Shown piece by piece: positions 51,339-59,678 of a stretch of DNA of 64,000 nt. The stretch is from Halorubrum salipaludis (lineage in GTDB: Archaea; Halobacteriota; Halobacteria; Halobacteriales; Haloferacaceae). Under the pieces are notes generated by a model. The model searched no databases. It was not told the DNA's origin and saw only the letters and a program-made list of their open reading frames with translations. Both the position numbers and the translations under genes were made by a program. Each line of letters opens with the position of its first letter. The stretch's first letter is position 1. The stretch lies in contig NZ_NSKC01000010.1 of the NCBI RefSeq assembly GCF_002286985.1, forward strand, positions 52,672 to 116,671. Reading direction: 5' to 3'.

Positions 51339-51833
51339 CTACTTGTTAGGGCTGCCGAGCTCTTGGCTGATCTCGTAGGCTTCATTGAGCGGTTCCATGT
51401 CCCACGACGCCCAGTTGTCGTCGGCGACCCATCGATAGCGTACGGTGCGGTCGGCATCAAGCAGGACGATCCCTCGTTTCTGGTTGCGTTTGCCCGCGGT
51501 CGTCTCCTCAAGCATCTCATACTGGTCATACACCTGCTTTTCCTCGTCCGTCAAGAGTGGATACGAGAGGTTGTTTCGGTCGATGAACTGTTGGTGACTG
51601 TACGGTCCGTCCGGCGATATCCCTAGGACCGCAATCTCGTCGTTGAACGTTAACATCTCCATATCGTTCAGCTCGCACATCTGGTCTGCACATACGGGAC
51701 TGAAATCATAGACGTAAAATACCAGCATAGCAGGTCTTCCAGCAGCGAACGCAGATAGCGAAAACTCCCGAACTTCGTCACCTTGGGTTCCTGTCAGTGT
51801 GAAATCTGGCGCTGTGTCCCCTACCTGAACCAT
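51339..51833 (-). CDS. Peroxiredoxin (AhpC/TSA family)
   Basis: 164 residues from ATG 51833. The thioredoxin-fold start GDTAPDFTLTG is followed by FYVYDFSPVCADQMCELND with peroxidatic C48 and a second C53, where most peroxiredoxins have a P-x-x-T/S-x-x-C motif (here SPVC). Later IAVLGISPDGPYSHQQFIDRNNLSYPLLTD matches the family. It reduces peroxides at the expense of thiols, in line with the metal and redox genes on this replicon. Confidence 0.88.
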   Translation of the reverse strand: MVQVGDTAPDFTLTGTQGDEVREFSLSAFAAGRPAMLVFYVYDFSPVCADQMCELNDMEMLTFNDEIAVLGISPDGPYSHQQFIDRNNLSYPLLTDEEKQVYDQYEMLEETTAGKRNQKRGIVLLDADRTVRYRWVADDNWASWDMEPLNEAYEISQELGSPNK

Positions 51834-52563
51834 ATTTGTATGACGGATGCGAGTCTGAAAATAGTTGTCACGGGACTGTCTCACAATTTTCATAACACCT
51901 CCGTAGATTGGGTTCCCGTACGTAACGGCCCGGCCAGCCCACCGAATCACCAACGTGCTCGGCGTCGTCGACAGAGACGACTCCTAAAAGCCCTCGGCCG
52001 CTCGACGTCCCGCAACCGCCGCTGCGCGCCTCGTGCCTGCGGTGCTTGCGGGGTCGGGGGACGACCGAGACGGCCTCGCCCTTTCTGAGTCCGCCAGGAC
52101 AGTGGAAGGCCCACCGAGCGACGTAGCCGGCTGAACAGGTGTACGTACCGGCTCGCCCCGCTCGCCGCTGCCGCCCTCCGCGTCGCTCGCGACCGACCAT
52201 TCCGGGCGTGCGGGCGCTCTCCGCACCGCCCGCGCCCGTTCCGGGCTAAAGTAAATGTGCCCTCGGCGCCAGCGCTTCACCCGTTCGGGTCCTCCGGACC
52301 TCGGCGAAGCCGACCGCGACGGACGTTGTTGCGTCGCGGCGAACGGGGAATGCGCTGGCCGCTCGCTCCGGGCGGGTCGGCGCGCGGTGCTGGTTGGGGC
52401 TACCTCATGCAGGCGCGCTCTCGCTCGCGCCCGGTAGGGCGCTCGCGAAGGCGCGAGCGAGAGCGCGCAGATGGTTCTGTCGGTCGTTGTCGTCGGAAAA
52501 CCGCGATGTAGCAGCATCGCGGTGTCGGGCGCTGAGCGCCTTCAACGGTACAAGTGAGTACCA
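51834..52563. other. 730-base gene-free region, GC-rich and hairpin-rich toward the RPA-like gene
   Basis: The first 120 bases are AT-richer and likely hold the peroxiredoxin promoter. From about 51950 the DNA is extremely GC-rich, and frames here give low-complexity Arg/Ala/Pro sequences that I do not accept as genes. Toward the right it has three stacked hairpins (52413-52468, 52501-52522, 52528-52540) ending 24 bases before the RPA-like start. The region could encode a structured RNA or a long regulated leader. Confidence 0.5.
52413..52468 (+). repeat. Perfect 19-base inverted repeat (strong hairpin)
   Basis: The arm at 52413-52431 (GCGCGCTCTCGCTCGCGCC) is the exact reverse complement of 52450-52468, with an 18-base loop. 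Two smaller perfect hairpins follow: CCGCGATG/CATCGCGG (52501 and 52515) and GGCGC/GCGCC (52528 and 52536). Together they would form a very stable RNA structure before the RPA-like gene. Confidence 0.6.
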
Positions 52564-53463
52564 ATGTCTAGTAACAACTCGAGTCAGAAGGTCGTTACGG
52601 TCGATGAACAGGCATTCGAAAAAGCGGGCGAGCAGGCGGTCGATGAGGACGGGTTCCCCGTCGTCGACGAGACGCCGGAGTTCGAGGCGGCGGTCGAGCA
52701 GGAGACGCAGGCGAAGGTGGATGCAAACCACCCGGACGGGATCGCGGACACGAGCGATGATCGGATTCACGGCGTCACCCTCGAACAGGAAGAGCGCATT
52801 CGGGCGCGGGAAGCCGAACTGGAGCGCATCAGTGCCCAGGCCGAGCTGGGAACACAAGACGGTCGAGAGCAGCGCACGCGGGAGGTCGCCTCGCAAGGAA
52901 GTACGAAGCGTCGCCGGGAGTTCCAGAAGCGTGCCGCGAGCGTGGACCCGATGGCCGACCCCGAACGGGATGATCCTCGGGCGGAGCTCTCCCAGGATGA
53001 ACTGGCGACGGTAAACACGGAAGCGGACCGACTCGCAACGCGGTTGGATGGCTGGTCGCGCGCAGCGATCAGTCGACGCCTAGCCGAAGCAGTCGTCGAC
53101 GGCACGGACATGACGAGTGCGGTCGTGCGGGTGTTCGAGGAGTTGCAGACGGCCCGGGGGGGCACCGTGCCCATCGACGCGCTTGAGGACGTCGATCGCG
53201 GCACGGTCACGATCGAAGGCCGTGTGAAGACCCTCTGGGACAGTGATTCACCGGCCATCCAGCAAGTCGGGCTGATCGCGGACGAGAGCGGGCAAACGAA
53301 GGTGACGATCTGGAAGGCATCGGACGCGCCGTGGATCGAAGAAGGCGAGAAGGTGCGCATCCACGAAGCGGCCACGAACTGGTACGAGGGCCGGATCTCG
53401 GTGGCGGTGACGGGGTGGAGCATCATCCACTTCCCGGAGCGCGGCCGCTGGTGGGAAGCATAG
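52564..53463 (+). CDS. RPA-like OB-fold single-strand DNA-binding protein
   Basis: 299 residues. The N-terminal 180 residues are acidic and helical (FEKAGEQAVDEDGFPVVDE and REAELERISAQAELG). The C-terminal OB fold (about 190-299) reads TVPIDALEDVDRGTVTIEGR, LIADESGQTKVTIWKASDA, KVRIHEAATNWYEGRISVAV, close to archaeal RPA domains. It probably coats single-stranded DNA in plasmid replication or transfer, a natural partner of the plasmid primase. A very structured leader precedes it. Confidence 0.85.
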   Translation: MSSNNSSQKVVTVDEQAFEKAGEQAVDEDGFPVVDETPEFEAAVEQETQAKVDANHPDGIADTSDDRIHGVTLEQEERIRAREAELERISAQAELGTQDGREQRTREVASQGSTKRRREFQKRAASVDPMADPERDDPRAELSQDELATVNTEADRLATRLDGWSRAAISRRLAEAVVDGTDMTSAVVRVFEELQTARGGTVPIDALEDVDRGTVTIEGRVKTLWDSDSPAIQQVGLIADESGQTKVTIWKASDAPWIEEGEKVRIHEAATNWYEGRISVAVTGWSIIHFPERGRWWEA

Positions 53464-53631
53464 CCAGTCGGAGCTGCCTTTTTTTGCTGTGTGCCGGACC
53501 GACCCAAGCCCCGCCGCCCCACCCTCCGCTCCGTGCTCGCTTCGCTGCGCGCGCAGCCACGACCTCGAGACCCGGTCTGAGATTTATCCCTGAAACCGGG
53601 GGAAACAGTGCGCGACCGGGCGTGTTTGTCC

Positions 53632-53655
53632 CACCCCACGAGGGGTGCGGGCGTG
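53632..53655 (+). promoter_or_regulatory. Leader hairpin, GA-n-GGGT family, copy 3
   Basis: Stem CACCCCAC paired with GCGGGCGTG (one A-C mismatch and one bulged C), closed by C-G around the loop GAGGGGT (53640-53646), 20 bases before ATG 53676. Confidence 0.55.
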
Positions 53656-53675
53656 CCCAATGCTCGGAGCTACGC

Positions 53676-54809
53676 ATGAAAGTCGAAGGAGACTACACGT
53701 GCGACATCTGCGGGGAATCGTTCGAAACGAATGTCGAGATTGCCGGACATATGCGTTCCCACCAGGTATCGGTACCTGCTGAAACGATCATCGACGAACT
53801 GCAGCGACTAGCCGAAGAGAAGGGGCGAGTTCCAAAACAACCGGAGATCGAAGAAGAGACTGAATTCACAAAAGGCGCAGTGCGCTCAACGTTTGGGAGC
53901 TGGGACGAGGGATTGGAAGCTGCCGGACTTGAACCTCGAACAAACGGATATAGCGACGCAGAGATCATCGAGGAGCTACAACGGGTCGCCAGCCAGATCG
54001 GCCATTCACCCTCACGAAATGAGTGGCGAGAATTGGGGCGTGTCTCGGCCAACGCAGTCCAGACTCATTTCGGGTCGTGGAACGAGGGCCTCAGAGCAGC
54101 CAACTTAGAGACTACCATACAGCAGACCGCCACAAAGGAGGATGTCATCGAGGCGATTCAGGACCTCGCTGCAGAACTCGGACGGCCACCGAAGGCCCAA
54201 GAGATGGAACAGCACGGAGCGTGGTCGGTGAAAGTCGCCCAGCGATGCTTCGGCGGCTGGAATCACGCGTTACGCAGTGCTGGATTCGAGCCCCACAAAC
54301 AATGGAGTATCAGTGAAGAACAGCTCCATCGGGAGATCGAGCGCTTGGCCGATGAGCTAGGCCACGTCCCATCAACTATCGAGATGCGTGACTCTGGTCG
54401 CTACTCAGTTGGATCCTACGCCCGCCGGTATGGGACCTGGCAGGACGCCATCGAAGCAGCCGGGTTCGAGTATCCCGGCCGGCCAAGCGGTCCAGAGCAT
54501 CCGCTCTGGAAGGGCGGCTACGGAGACATTTCGTACGGGCCGAACTGGTACAGACAGCGTAAACGCGCGCTGGAACGGGACGGCTTCGAGTGTCAGATGC
54601 CGGGCTGTCCGATCAACCGCGAGACCCATCGCGAGCGCTGGGATCGTGACCTGAACGTCCACCACATTACGCCGCTTGGCGCATTCATCGATGCCGACGG
54701 CGTCCTCCACTACGAACGGTCGAACCGGCTTGAAAACCTGATTACGCTCTGTCAGCGCCACCATATGCTATGGGAGGAGTTCGCTCCGCTCCAGCCCGAT
54801 ATTCGCTAA
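53676..54809 (+). CDS. HNH endonuclease with zinc finger and homing-associated repeats
   Basis: 377 residues from ATG 53676. A C2H2-type finger (YTCDICGESFETNVEIAGHM, ending in H-x3-H) is followed by four repeats of about 58 residues of the homing-endonuclease-associated type, with signatures such as FGSWDEGLEAAGLEP, FGSWNEGLRAANLE, FGGWNHALRSAGFEP and YGTWQDAIEAAGFE. The C-terminal HNH has CQMPGC, DLNVHHITPLGAF, NRLENLITLCQRHH. Each repeat is probably a small DNA-binding unit, so the enzyme may recognise a long site. It could be a homing or mobile nuclease, or a defence factor. Confidence 0.85.
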   Translation: MKVEGDYTCDICGESFETNVEIAGHMRSHQVSVPAETIIDELQRLAEEKGRVPKQPEIEEETEFTKGAVRSTFGSWDEGLEAAGLEPRTNGYSDAEIIEELQRVASQIGHSPSRNEWRELGRVSANAVQTHFGSWNEGLRAANLETTIQQTATKEDVIEAIQDLAAELGRPPKAQEMEQHGAWSVKVAQRCFGGWNHALRSAGFEPHKQWSISEEQLHREIERLADELGHVPSTIEMRDSGRYSVGSYARRYGTWQDAIEAAGFEYPGRPSGPEHPLWKGGYGDISYGPNWYRQRKRALERDGFECQMPGCPINRETHRERWDRDLNVHHITPLGAFIDADGVLHYERSNRLENLITLCQRHHMLWEEFAPLQPDIR

Positions 54810-54831
54810 CCGTGTCCTGTGGTGTTGCTCT

Positions 54832-54854
54832 GCCCCGGCGATGGGTGGCGGGGC
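54832..54854 (+). promoter_or_regulatory. Leader hairpin, GA-n-GGGT family, copy 4
   Basis: Stem GCCCC-GC/G-C-GGGGC with single bulged G on each side, closed by C-G around GATGGGT (54840-54846), 21 bases before ATG 54876. Confidence 0.58.
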
Positions 54855-54875
54855 CACCAGCTATCCCGTCCCAAT

Positions 54876-55085
54876 ATGACTGATGACACGACACTCACGG
54901 CCCGTGAACGGCTTCGCATTCACATTCGCGAAGCCCGCCGAACGACCGACTCGCCAATCGTCGAGGCACAGTTAGCGGCTGCTCTGGACGCCTGGAACGA
55001 CCTGCCGCCTACACCCCTTCGGGAGTTTCCCATCTGCGGAAGGATCGGGCTCCCGGAACGGATTCAGCAACATGATTGTGATTGA
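54876..55085 (+). CDS. Small hypothetical plasmid protein
   Basis: 69 residues from ATG 54876. LTARERLRIHIREARRTTDSPIVEAQLAAALDAWNDLP gives two helices with an RH-rich start, then a short Pro-rich end with one cysteine pair too far apart for a clear metal site. It follows a GA-n-GGGT leader hairpin and is convergent with the FilR1-like regulator. No family recognised. Confidence 0.55.
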   Translation: MTDDTTLTARERLRIHIREARRTTDSPIVEAQLAAALDAWNDLPPTPLREFPICGRIGLPERIQQHDCD

Positions 55086-55091
55086 GCAATA

Positions 55092-55883
55092 TTATCTAGT
55101 AGATATTTTACTCGAATTGTGGCTTCCTCCACGATAGAATATCTCTTCACTCTCTTTTCGGTGCTTGCGATAGGTGCTGATTCCCCATTCTACAGCATCC
55201 TCTGAGCTGGTCGTAATTGTCCCAAGCAATCGCATAGAATCATCATATACTCCCAGACACAGGGTGTTGTCCTCGAGGATTACCATCCCAAACGGCAATT
55301 CATAATTAGTTCGTTGAAGCGTACAGGAACTACTCTTCATGCACGCTTTCATCTCATCAGGGAATGTGGTCCAAAGTTCATTTTGCACGTCCTCGGTCAT
55401 AAGAATCTCTACAGTTATTCCTCCATCTTGGAGCCGTGAGACAAGTTCGGTAGTGATAGAGGGATAGACAACAGGCGCAACGATTTTGACCACCTGTGCT
55501 TCTCTAAGGAGTTCAGCAACATGGTCGATAGGTCGTTGTGGAAGCGTCCCGCTTGCTTCCCGGACTTCAGCATCCTTCAGAAGAGCAAACGGAGCCTCAG
55601 GCGGGAGATACTGACCAATAGGTTCAGCATAGGCCAGGCGTTCAGCCAATTGGTATACCTGGAGGGCAAATCTACCAAACTGCGTTAGCTGATAATCACC
55701 GACATGCTCTTTGACGTAACCATCATCTTTGAGAAGACGAATATCTCGATCAACCGAAGACCGAGATTTGTCGGCTTTATTTGCAATTTCACGGCTGTCA
55801 GAGTGTCCTTCTTCTAGACTCTTCAGGACATCTCCTCTGTGTGCAAGGTGGTTTAACAGCTCCGTTACTCGGGGACCGGACAT
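55092..55883 (-). CDS. HTH regulator with FilR1-like sensor domain
   Basis: 263 residues. The N-terminal winged helix (about 5-75) includes HRGDVLKSLEEGHSDSREIANKADKSRSSVDRDI. The C-terminal half, with LLREAQVVKIVAPVVYPSITTEL and FGMVILEDNTLCLGVYDDSMRLLGTI, resembles the methanogenesis-regulator FilR1 domain, common in haloarchaeal regulators. More AT-rich than the plasmid backbone. Divergent from the serine protease gene with 211 bases between, and so a candidate regulator of it. Confidence 0.78.
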   Translation of the reverse strand: MSGPRVTELLNHLAHRGDVLKSLEEGHSDSREIANKADKSRSSVDRDIRLLKDDGYVKEHVGDYQLTQFGRFALQVYQLAERLAYAEPIGQYLPPEAPFALLKDAEVREASGTLPQRPIDHVAELLREAQVVKIVAPVVYPSITTELVSRLQDGGITVEILMTEDVQNELWTTFPDEMKACMKSSSCTLQRTNYELPFGMVILEDNTLCLGVYDDSMRLLGTITTSSEDAVEWGISTYRKHRKESEEIFYRGGSHNSSKISTR

Positions 55884-56094
55884 AACCGGAAGTTTATATT
55901 GAAACTGGATAAATCTCTCCCCTCTTCGAATCGAATTTTGTATTATCCAATAGAGTGGTTGGCTATAATTACCGGATGAGTATTAGCAATATTGTAGCGC
56001 TTATGAACAAATTCGCCTCCACTCATCGTTTTGGTTTGGCTAAATAGATAGCGAAATAATATCCCCATACTTTCTATTTGGTGGGTGTTAACCC

Positions 56095-57222
56095 ATGACA
56101 GAAGACCAATCTCGGCTCGGATCAGTCCGAGCAAACAGGGGAATAGACCGGCGAAAGTTCATGAAATCACTCGGAGCCATCGGCATCTCTGGAGCAGGGC
56201 TCAACACGGCCATCGGGAAAGCTCAAGCCGCTCCTAGCAGGGATAGTGTTCGAATCGTCACTCATCGGTCGAAGGGAGAACCTGTTCGGACTAAACAGGT
56301 TCCAAAAGAATGGTTTGAACAGAAAGAGCGAGCACGTCGAGGACAGCAGTTACTCTTCAACCGCCTAGAAGAGTCATCCGGAATCCTGGGAGTAGGTTAC
56401 GGTCCGAGCAACGCAGCTGTCGACAATTATCGATTTTTCGAAGTCAGAGTTCATGTCGACCGTTCTGAGGGAACTAATGCGGACATTCCAGAAGAGGTCG
56501 ATGGAGTGCCAGTTGCCATTACACGCCGGGAAGAATACCAAGACACCTACTACAACGGAAACTACGATCCGGTTCCAGGAGGCGTTGAACAGAATAGTTC
56601 GACGGGTACTGCCACCTCGACTGCGAGAGTGGACTACGGTGGCAATCTCTATCTAATGGGTGCGCGTCACCTGTGGGTTGATGATCCGAATGTACAGGAT
56701 AGCTGCTCTACCCAAGATCCAACAGGTGAAAACGCCTATCAAAGTGACGACTACTACGGACACGTAAAACACCACTTCCAGGACTACGACGCCGCTCTCA
56801 CAAATATTGAGGCTGATGATCAGGAAGGACAACCGCAGCGCGATGGTTTTACTGACACGATTGTCGACGAAAACGGCTATATCGAGGGATATGTGGATAG
56901 TAACGGTATTGACGATATGATGGCGAATAATCTCGAAGTCCGTAAGCGCGGCATCACTACCGGTCCAACCACGGGCGTAATCGAAGAATACTTGGACAAT
57001 TACTGCAGCACGAGCGTCACGAGACGCAGTCTTCTGCATGTATCCAACGAGCAACAATCCGGAGATTCTGGTGGGCCAGTGTACGACCGTGACTACTTTG
57101 AAGGAAATTACTACCTCTTCATGGTTTCTCTCGCCACCCAAGCAACGGGAGCCTCAGAGGCTGTCGGTTCAACAGCCCATTCAATGGCAAACAACCTTGG
57201 GATTCAGTGGAGGACTCGGTAG
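56095..57222 (+). CDS. Tat-exported chymotrypsin-like serine protease
   Basis: 375 residues. The N-terminal twin-arginine signal GIDRRKFMKSLGAIG leads to a hydrophobic stretch and AQAA cleavage site. The S1-like catalytic triad is visible as His in MGARHLWVD (about 190), Asp in QDYDAALTNI (about 225) and Ser in GDSGGPV (about 325). Cysteines in the mature part could form disulfides. It is exported folded and would act outside the cell. It lies in an AT-richer island with an FilR1-like regulator, a membrane-anchored HTH gene and a lipoprotein. Confidence 0.82.
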   Translation: MTEDQSRLGSVRANRGIDRRKFMKSLGAIGISGAGLNTAIGKAQAAPSRDSVRIVTHRSKGEPVRTKQVPKEWFEQKERARRGQQLLFNRLEESSGILGVGYGPSNAAVDNYRFFEVRVHVDRSEGTNADIPEEVDGVPVAITRREEYQDTYYNGNYDPVPGGVEQNSSTGTATSTARVDYGGNLYLMGARHLWVDDPNVQDSCSTQDPTGENAYQSDDYYGHVKHHFQDYDAALTNIEADDQEGQPQRDGFTDTIVDENGYIEGYVDSNGIDDMMANNLEVRKRGITTGPTTGVIEEYLDNYCSTSVTRRSLLHVSNEQQSGDSGGPVYDRDYFEGNYYLFMVSLATQATGASEAVGSTAHSMANNLGIQWRTR

Positions 57223-57828
57223 TTAATCCGGAAGGGTGGTTAAGTACCACCCTCCAAGAGTGAGTAATATGACAAAGATCCCGCCAAGCAGGAATGCGAT
57301 CTCGGGGAGTGCGAGAAACTGAACAAGGCTTTTCATAACCAAGACAGGATTTGAGGGATCCGTATCCGTATCAACGATTGTTTCTGGCCTAAGGTTACTA
57401 AGTACCCAACCAAAGAGGAAACTCGCAATACCAAGGATGCCAGTGATTCCAAGTGATTGTTTGAGAATCTTGCGCAGAGAACGTTCCTCGTTCGAGGCAC
57501 CGGCAAATAATATAATCGAACTACTAGTAGGTGCGTACACATTCATTTCACGCCCTCTATCTGAATACCAGATATCAATAATTTCTATGAGTCCAGCCTC
57601 CTCAAGCTTATCAAGGTGATACTTTGCGTTTTGGACCGACATATCGAGTGATTTTGCGATATCGCTCGCGGTCTGCGGTTCCTCATAGAGCAAATCAAAC
57701 ATTGAACGAGCCGATTCAGAAGATAACGATTTGAATATCTTTTCGGCAGAATCGTCATTAATTTCGACTAGTTTCGGATTTTGGTCGTCTCCCCCTGTCG
57801 AAGGCCGATAAGGAAATACACCTGGCAT
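57223..57828 (-). CDS. Membrane-anchored winged-helix regulator
   Basis: 201 residues from ATG 57828. The winged helix (about 22-90) shows SSESARSMFDLLYEEPQTASDIAKSL and SVQNAKYHLDKLEEAGLIEIID. Two hydrophobic helices follow (about 128-147 and 170-195), so the DNA-binding domain is tied to the membrane. It ends at the stop of the protease gene, facing it. It may sense a membrane or extracellular event connected to that protease. Confidence 0.75.
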   Translation of the reverse strand: MPGVFPYRPSTGGDDQNPKLVEINDDSAEKIFKSLSSESARSMFDLLYEEPQTASDIAKSLDMSVQNAKYHLDKLEEAGLIEIIDIWYSDRGREMNVYAPTSSSIILFAGASNEERSLRKILKQSLGITGILGIASFLFGWVLSNLRPETIVDTDTDPSNPVLVMKSLVQFLALPEIAFLLGGIFVILLTLGGWYLTTLPD

Positions 57829-57949
57829 ATTGTGCTCAAACACTCCTTATTTGAGATCCACGATATGAACTAAAATCAGTGTTGGCCAAGCTAAAGCGGT
57901 TGTTTGAACCTGGGCGAGTCATAAGTATGTGACGCTCGTATCGGTACCT

Positions 57950-58507
57950 ATGCGCCGCAGAACAGTCCTCGCTGCACTCGGGGCCACAACACTCGGTGGC
58001 TGTCTCAGCCAAGCGGAACAGTTAGCAAATCAGAAAACGAAGACCATGACCCAACAGACACCCCCAGAATGTGATAGTGACTTGGCGCTGCTTACTACCG
58101 ATCTGGATCAAAAATATACAATCAAGAAAGGAACGAACGAAAAGTTCTCATTGGAAATAGAGCCTGTATCAGTTAATCTTGGTCAGGATATCTCGATCCA
58201 TTTGAAAAATATATCCTCCGAGTCGCAGAGGACTGGATCTCGTGATCATTACGCAATTCAAAAGAATGATAATGGTGAGTGGAATCACATTTTTTCGACC
58301 AAAGGTAATGTGCTTCTAGATGCCCAAGCAGTCGATCACGACCCAAGTGATGGATTCACTTGGGAGTTCACTGTGTCTCCAATCGGGTTTTCAATCGGCC
58401 CATATTATGTCTGCAAAGAATTAAAACCCGGCAAGTACCGATTTGTCTACTTCGGGCTACCCAATGATGCAGCACTTGAAAGTGCCTTTGAGATCTCGTC
58501 TGATTAG
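57950..58507 (+). CDS. Lipoprotein with Tat-like signal
   Basis: 185 residues from ATG 57950. The signal MRRRTVLAALGATTLGGC has an RRR cluster and a lipobox LGGC, so it is probably lipid-anchored outside the cell. The mature part, after a Gln/Lys/Thr-rich linker, is a beta-sandwich-like region ending with KELKPGKYRFVYFGLP. AT-rich, in the same island as the protease. Function unknown. Confidence 0.72.
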   Translation: MRRRTVLAALGATTLGGCLSQAEQLANQKTKTMTQQTPPECDSDLALLTTDLDQKYTIKKGTNEKFSLEIEPVSVNLGQDISIHLKNISSESQRTGSRDHYAIQKNDNGEWNHIFSTKGNVLLDAQAVDHDPSDGFTWEFTVSPIGFSIGPYYVCKELKPGKYRFVYFGLPNDAALESAFEISSD

Positions 58508-58693
58508 TATCACTTGTCTGTACACACTTCACGAGCCGATTATTTTGGGATTTGCTTCGGTGACTCGAATGCCTTGAAACAATAAAGTGGCACATGTCCT
58601 GAGTAGCAAATTCTTACTGTAGACAGCGATCTGATTTGAGGGATCTCTCCTACTGCCGGTGTCAGCACCTCAACCCTGCGTTGAGTTTATTGT

Positions 58694-58712
58694 CCCCTCA
58701 ATGGGTGAAGGG
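58694..58712 (+). promoter_or_regulatory. Leader hairpin, GA-n-GGGT family, copy 5
   Basis: Stem CCCCTC/GAAGGG with one mismatch, closed by C-G around AATGGGT (58700-58706), 39 bases before the TFB start. Its short, imperfect stem makes it one of the weaker members. Confidence 0.42.
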
Positions 58713-58751
58713 CTCGCTGTACTGGCGGGTTCCCTGAATACGGTGAGAACG

Positions 58752-59678
58752 ATGGCAACCAGAGACATCTACGAGAGCGGATTCGACGAGGACGTCCGAA
58801 CGGAATCGAGTGCGAACCAGTGTCCCGAGTGCAACGGCCGGGTCACCACGAACACGGTCGAAACGGTCTGCGAGGACTGTGGCCTGGTCATCGAAGAACA
58901 GCGTATCGATCACGGGCCTGAGTGGCGGGTGTACGACGACGAGGAGTGCGAACGAACGGGTGCTCCACTCACTGCGGCTCGCCACGATCGCGGCCTGTCG
59001 ACGGAAATCGGTCGCGGCACCGACGCGAAGGGGAACGAGATCTCCGGGCAGAAGCGACGGCGACTCGCGCGGATGCGCCGTGAGCAGACCCGTGGGCGCT
59101 GGCGGTCGAAAGCGGAACGGAATCTCGCCCACGGGTTGGGCGAAGTGCGTCGGTTGGCGAGTGCCCTCGAACTCTCCGATTCGGTCCGCGACCAGGCGTG
59201 TCAGCTCTTCCGGAGCGCCCAGAACGAGGATCTGCTTCGTGGCAGATCCATCGAGGCCATCGCCGCGGCCAGCGTCTACGGGGCCTGCCGGTGCAACGGC
59301 CTCTCGCGGTTAGTGGACGACGTCAGCGAGATGGCCCGCGTGGCAGAGTCACGGGTCACGAACGCGTACAAAACGCTGAACGAAGAGCTGGGCCTCCTCG
59401 CTGAGCCCGTCTCCCCTAGCATGTTCGTGCCGCGCCTCGCGTCGGACCTCGAGTGTCCGGACGAAATCCGACAGCGGGCCCGAGCCCTCGCGGAACAGGC
59501 CGAGGAGCACGGCGTCACGACGGGCGTCCATCCGGCTGGGTTCGCAGCAGCCTGCCTCTACAAGGCGGGTCAAGAACATGGGCAGTGGGTGACGCAAAGC
59601 GACGTCGCGGAGACAGGGAACGTCACGCCAACGACGGTCCGGACGCATCACGAGACGCTCGATGAACTCGCTGTCTAG
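58752..59678 (+). CDS. tfb: Transcription initiation factor TFB
   Basis: 308 residues from ATG 58752. The zinc ribbon is CPECNGRVTTNTVETVCEDC (about 24-43). The B-finger region ERTGAPLTAARHDRGLSTEIG follows, then two cyclin repeats, with SIEAIAAASVYGACRCNGLSR and ATVRTHHETLDELAV-like end (TPTTVRTHHETLDEL). TFB recruits RNA polymerase to TBP-bound promoters. Haloarchaea carry many TFBs, and a plasmid copy could direct a promoter subset. Start and neighbours fit a leader with a GA-n-GGGT hairpin. Confidence 0.92.
   Translation: MATRDIYESGFDEDVRTESSANQCPECNGRVTTNTVETVCEDCGLVIEEQRIDHGPEWRVYDDEECERTGAPLTAARHDRGLSTEIGRGTDAKGNEISGQKRRRLARMRREQTRGRWRSKAERNLAHGLGEVRRLASALELSDSVRDQACQLFRSAQNEDLLRGRSIEAIAAASVYGACRCNGLSRLVDDVSEMARVAESRVTNAYKTLNEELGLLAEPVSPSMFVPRLASDLECPDEIRQRARALAEQAEEHGVTTGVHPAGFAAACLYKAGQEHGQWVTQSDVAETGNVTPTTVRTHHETLDELAV

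Noticed and set aside
52394..53014. Open frame overlapping the start of the RPA-like gene
   Set aside because: Arg/Ser-rich low-complexity sequence in another frame. The RPA-like frame has clear OB-fold motifs.
53331..53675. Upstream in-frame extension of the HNH nuclease gene
   Set aside because: It overlaps the end of the RPA-like gene, is Pro/Arg-rich, and crosses the leader hairpin. The ATG at 53676 starts directly at the zinc finger.
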